DNA from: Brevundimonas diminuta | GTDB taxonomy: Bacteria; Pseudomonadota; Alphaproteobacteria; Caulobacterales; Caulobacteraceae | Length of the DNA stretch: 64,000 bases | Direction: 5' to 3' | Assembly (NCBI RefSeq): GCF_022654015.1 | Contig: NZ_CP073063.1 | Location: forward strand, 1,364,001 to 1,428,000 | Part shown: positions 63,544 to 64,000 of the stretch, in pieces | Layout: each line of letters begins with the position of its first letter | Numbering within the stretch: position 1 is the first letter of the stretch | Made by a program: the position numbers and the translations under genes | The notes under the pieces: model-generated | Seen by the model: the letters and a program-made list of their open reading frames with translations, nothing else | Told to the model about the DNA's origin: nothing | The model's database searches: none

Positions 63544-63573
63544 GCTATGCGAGAGCGTCAGCTCTCGCATAGC
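63544..63573. repeat. Perfect 13-bp inverted repeat
   Basis: GCTATGCGAGAGC and its complement with loop GTCA. On the minus strand it is followed by TCCTCTTTTTT, so it would terminate a transcript coming from the right; on the plus strand there is no T run. Confidence 0.8.
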
Positions 63574-63583
63574 GTGACTATAT

Positions 63584-63613
63584 AGGCCCGCGCCCGGAAC
63601 CGGACGCGGGCCT
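63584..63613 (+). terminator. Terminator after ndk
   Basis: Stem AGGCCCGCG / CGCGGGCCT with an inner CCGG-AA-CCGG helix; followed by TGTCGTTT. Confidence 0.7.
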
Positions 63614-63658
63614 TGTCGTTTGGTGGTCATTATCTCGTTCGTCTCCCGGAGAAGACCC

Positions 63659-63859
63659 ATGAAGACCATGATCAAACTGGCCCCCGTCATCGGCGTCGTG
63701 GCCCTGCTGGCCGCCTGCGGCCAGACGATGGAACAACGCGCCGCCACGGGCGCCCTGGGCGGCGCCGTCGCCGGTCAGGTCATCGGCGGCAACACGGGTT
63801 CGACCGTGGCCGGCGCCGCCATCGGCGCCGTCGCCGGCGCGGCGACCAAGCCCCGCTAA
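63659..63859 (+). CDS. Small glycine-zipper lipoprotein
   Basis: 66 residues from MKTMIKLAPV; the frame upstream to 63620 is unlikely. Lipobox VALLAAC at about 12-18, so lipid-anchored. The mature part has GALGGAVAGQVIGGNTGSTVAGAAIGAVAGAA, a glycine zipper that could pack as a membrane hairpin, like the osmotically inducible lipoprotein B group. Envelope protein of unknown role, similar in idea to the protein at 23.8-24.4 kb. Confidence 0.85.
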   Translation: MKTMIKLAPVIGVVALLAACGQTMEQRAATGALGGAVAGQVIGGNTGSTVAGAAIGAVAGAATKPR

Positions 63860-63895
63860 ATCAGGCTAAGTCACTGGGGCGAAAGCCCGGATGAC

Positions 63896-63929
63896 AAAAA
63901 GGCCCGGAGCGTTCGCTCCGGGCCTTTTC
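63896..63929. terminator. Bidirectional terminator near the right edge
   Basis: Perfect stem AGGCCCGGAGC / GCTCCGGGCCT with GTTC loop, preceded by AAAAA and followed by TTTT, between the lipoprotein gene and a convergent gene ending at 63951. Confidence 0.95.
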
Positions 63930-63950
63930 TACGTCTGACGTCCGGCGCCC

Positions 63951-64000
63951 TTACCAGATGCGGGCGCGGGCCTCGGGCGCGATATATTCCTTCTGGTCCG
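63951..64000 (-). CDS. C-terminal end of a protein, cut by the window
   Basis: The minus strand reads DQKEYIAPEARARIW then TAA. An ending of the type Y-xAPExRxRIW is seen in M13-family (neprilysin-like) metallopeptidases of alphaproteobacteria, so that is my guess, but 15 residues are too few to be sure. Confidence 0.4.
   Translation of the reverse strand, partial: DQKEYIAPEARARIW

Overview
The window is GC-rich and gene-dense and comes from an alphaproteobacterium of the Caulobacterales. Brevundimonas is my best guess from overall protein character, but the sequence alone does not prove the genus. The pointers are divK directly followed by pleD, popZ between a tolC-like gene and valS, fliX divergent from flgI with flbY in the flgI operon, a DksA with a single cysteine, and many TTAA-type half sites. 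No phage, insertion sequence, integrase or CRISPR array was seen. This is ordinary core chromosome, and its interest lies in small genes, start codons, repeats and regulatory sites. Layout: 1-3.1 kb holds the end of an ABC-F ATPase and a c-di-GMP EAL protein. 3.1-5.6 kb holds the flagellar operon flgI / rod-binding protein / flbY with a sigma54 promoter, and divergent fliX. 5.7-9.5 kb holds dksA, gltX, a LOG-family hydrolase and small envelope proteins. 9.6-15.6 kb is a complete Mrp-type Na+/H+ antiporter operon with subunits A and B fused. 15.8-20.0 kb holds tRNA-Asn, an RNA methyltransferase, tRNA-Cys, a degenerate PCMT-like protein, a TolC-like channel and popZ. 20.1-26.3 kb holds valS, tlyA and a TrmA/RumA-type methyltransferase. 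26.3-31.1 kb holds a lipoprotein hydrolase, a radical SAM protein, a D,D-carboxypeptidase with SPOR domain, and a phasin with a clear promoter/operator. 31.2-39.9 kb holds clpS-clpA, a FemAB-like protein overlapping ridA, a polysaccharide deacetylase, pncB and dinB. 40.0-42.0 kb holds divK-pleD and rpmG. 42.1-48.8 kb holds rnr with two small partners and a cystathionine beta-synthase / gamma-lyase pair. 48.8-51.4 kb holds a cold-shock operon, a porin-like protein and a nitronate monooxygenase. 51.6-64.0 kb holds queF, a second EAL protein, membrane and redox proteins, a Nudix-cysE pair, a TonB receptor, a second ABC-F protein, ndk and small lipoproteins. Functional themes: polar and cell-cycle control (DivK, PleD, PopZ, FliX, ClpS/ClpA), c-di-GMP turnover (PleD makes it, two EAL proteins should degrade it), translation and RNA handling (GltX, ValS, RNA methyltransferases, RNase R, DksA, cold-shock protein, ABC-F proteins), and cysteine/methionine metabolism (CysE, CBS, gamma-lyase). 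The observation I rate highest is a 68-codon gene at 49100-49306 on the minus strand. It encodes an IF-1-like OB-fold protein directly after a cold-shock gene. It has no ATG, GTG or TTG at a suitable place and appears to start at CTG, with a Shine-Dalgarno that overlaps the cold-shock stop codon. Its own stop overlaps the start of a third small basic-tailed protein, so the three genes look translationally coupled. A second apparent CTG start in the same stop/start overlap arrangement occurs at 35122. Other leads are a TTGCAA that serves as start codon on one strand and -35 box on the other, a repeat pair with a compensatory base change, and a perfect phasin operator.
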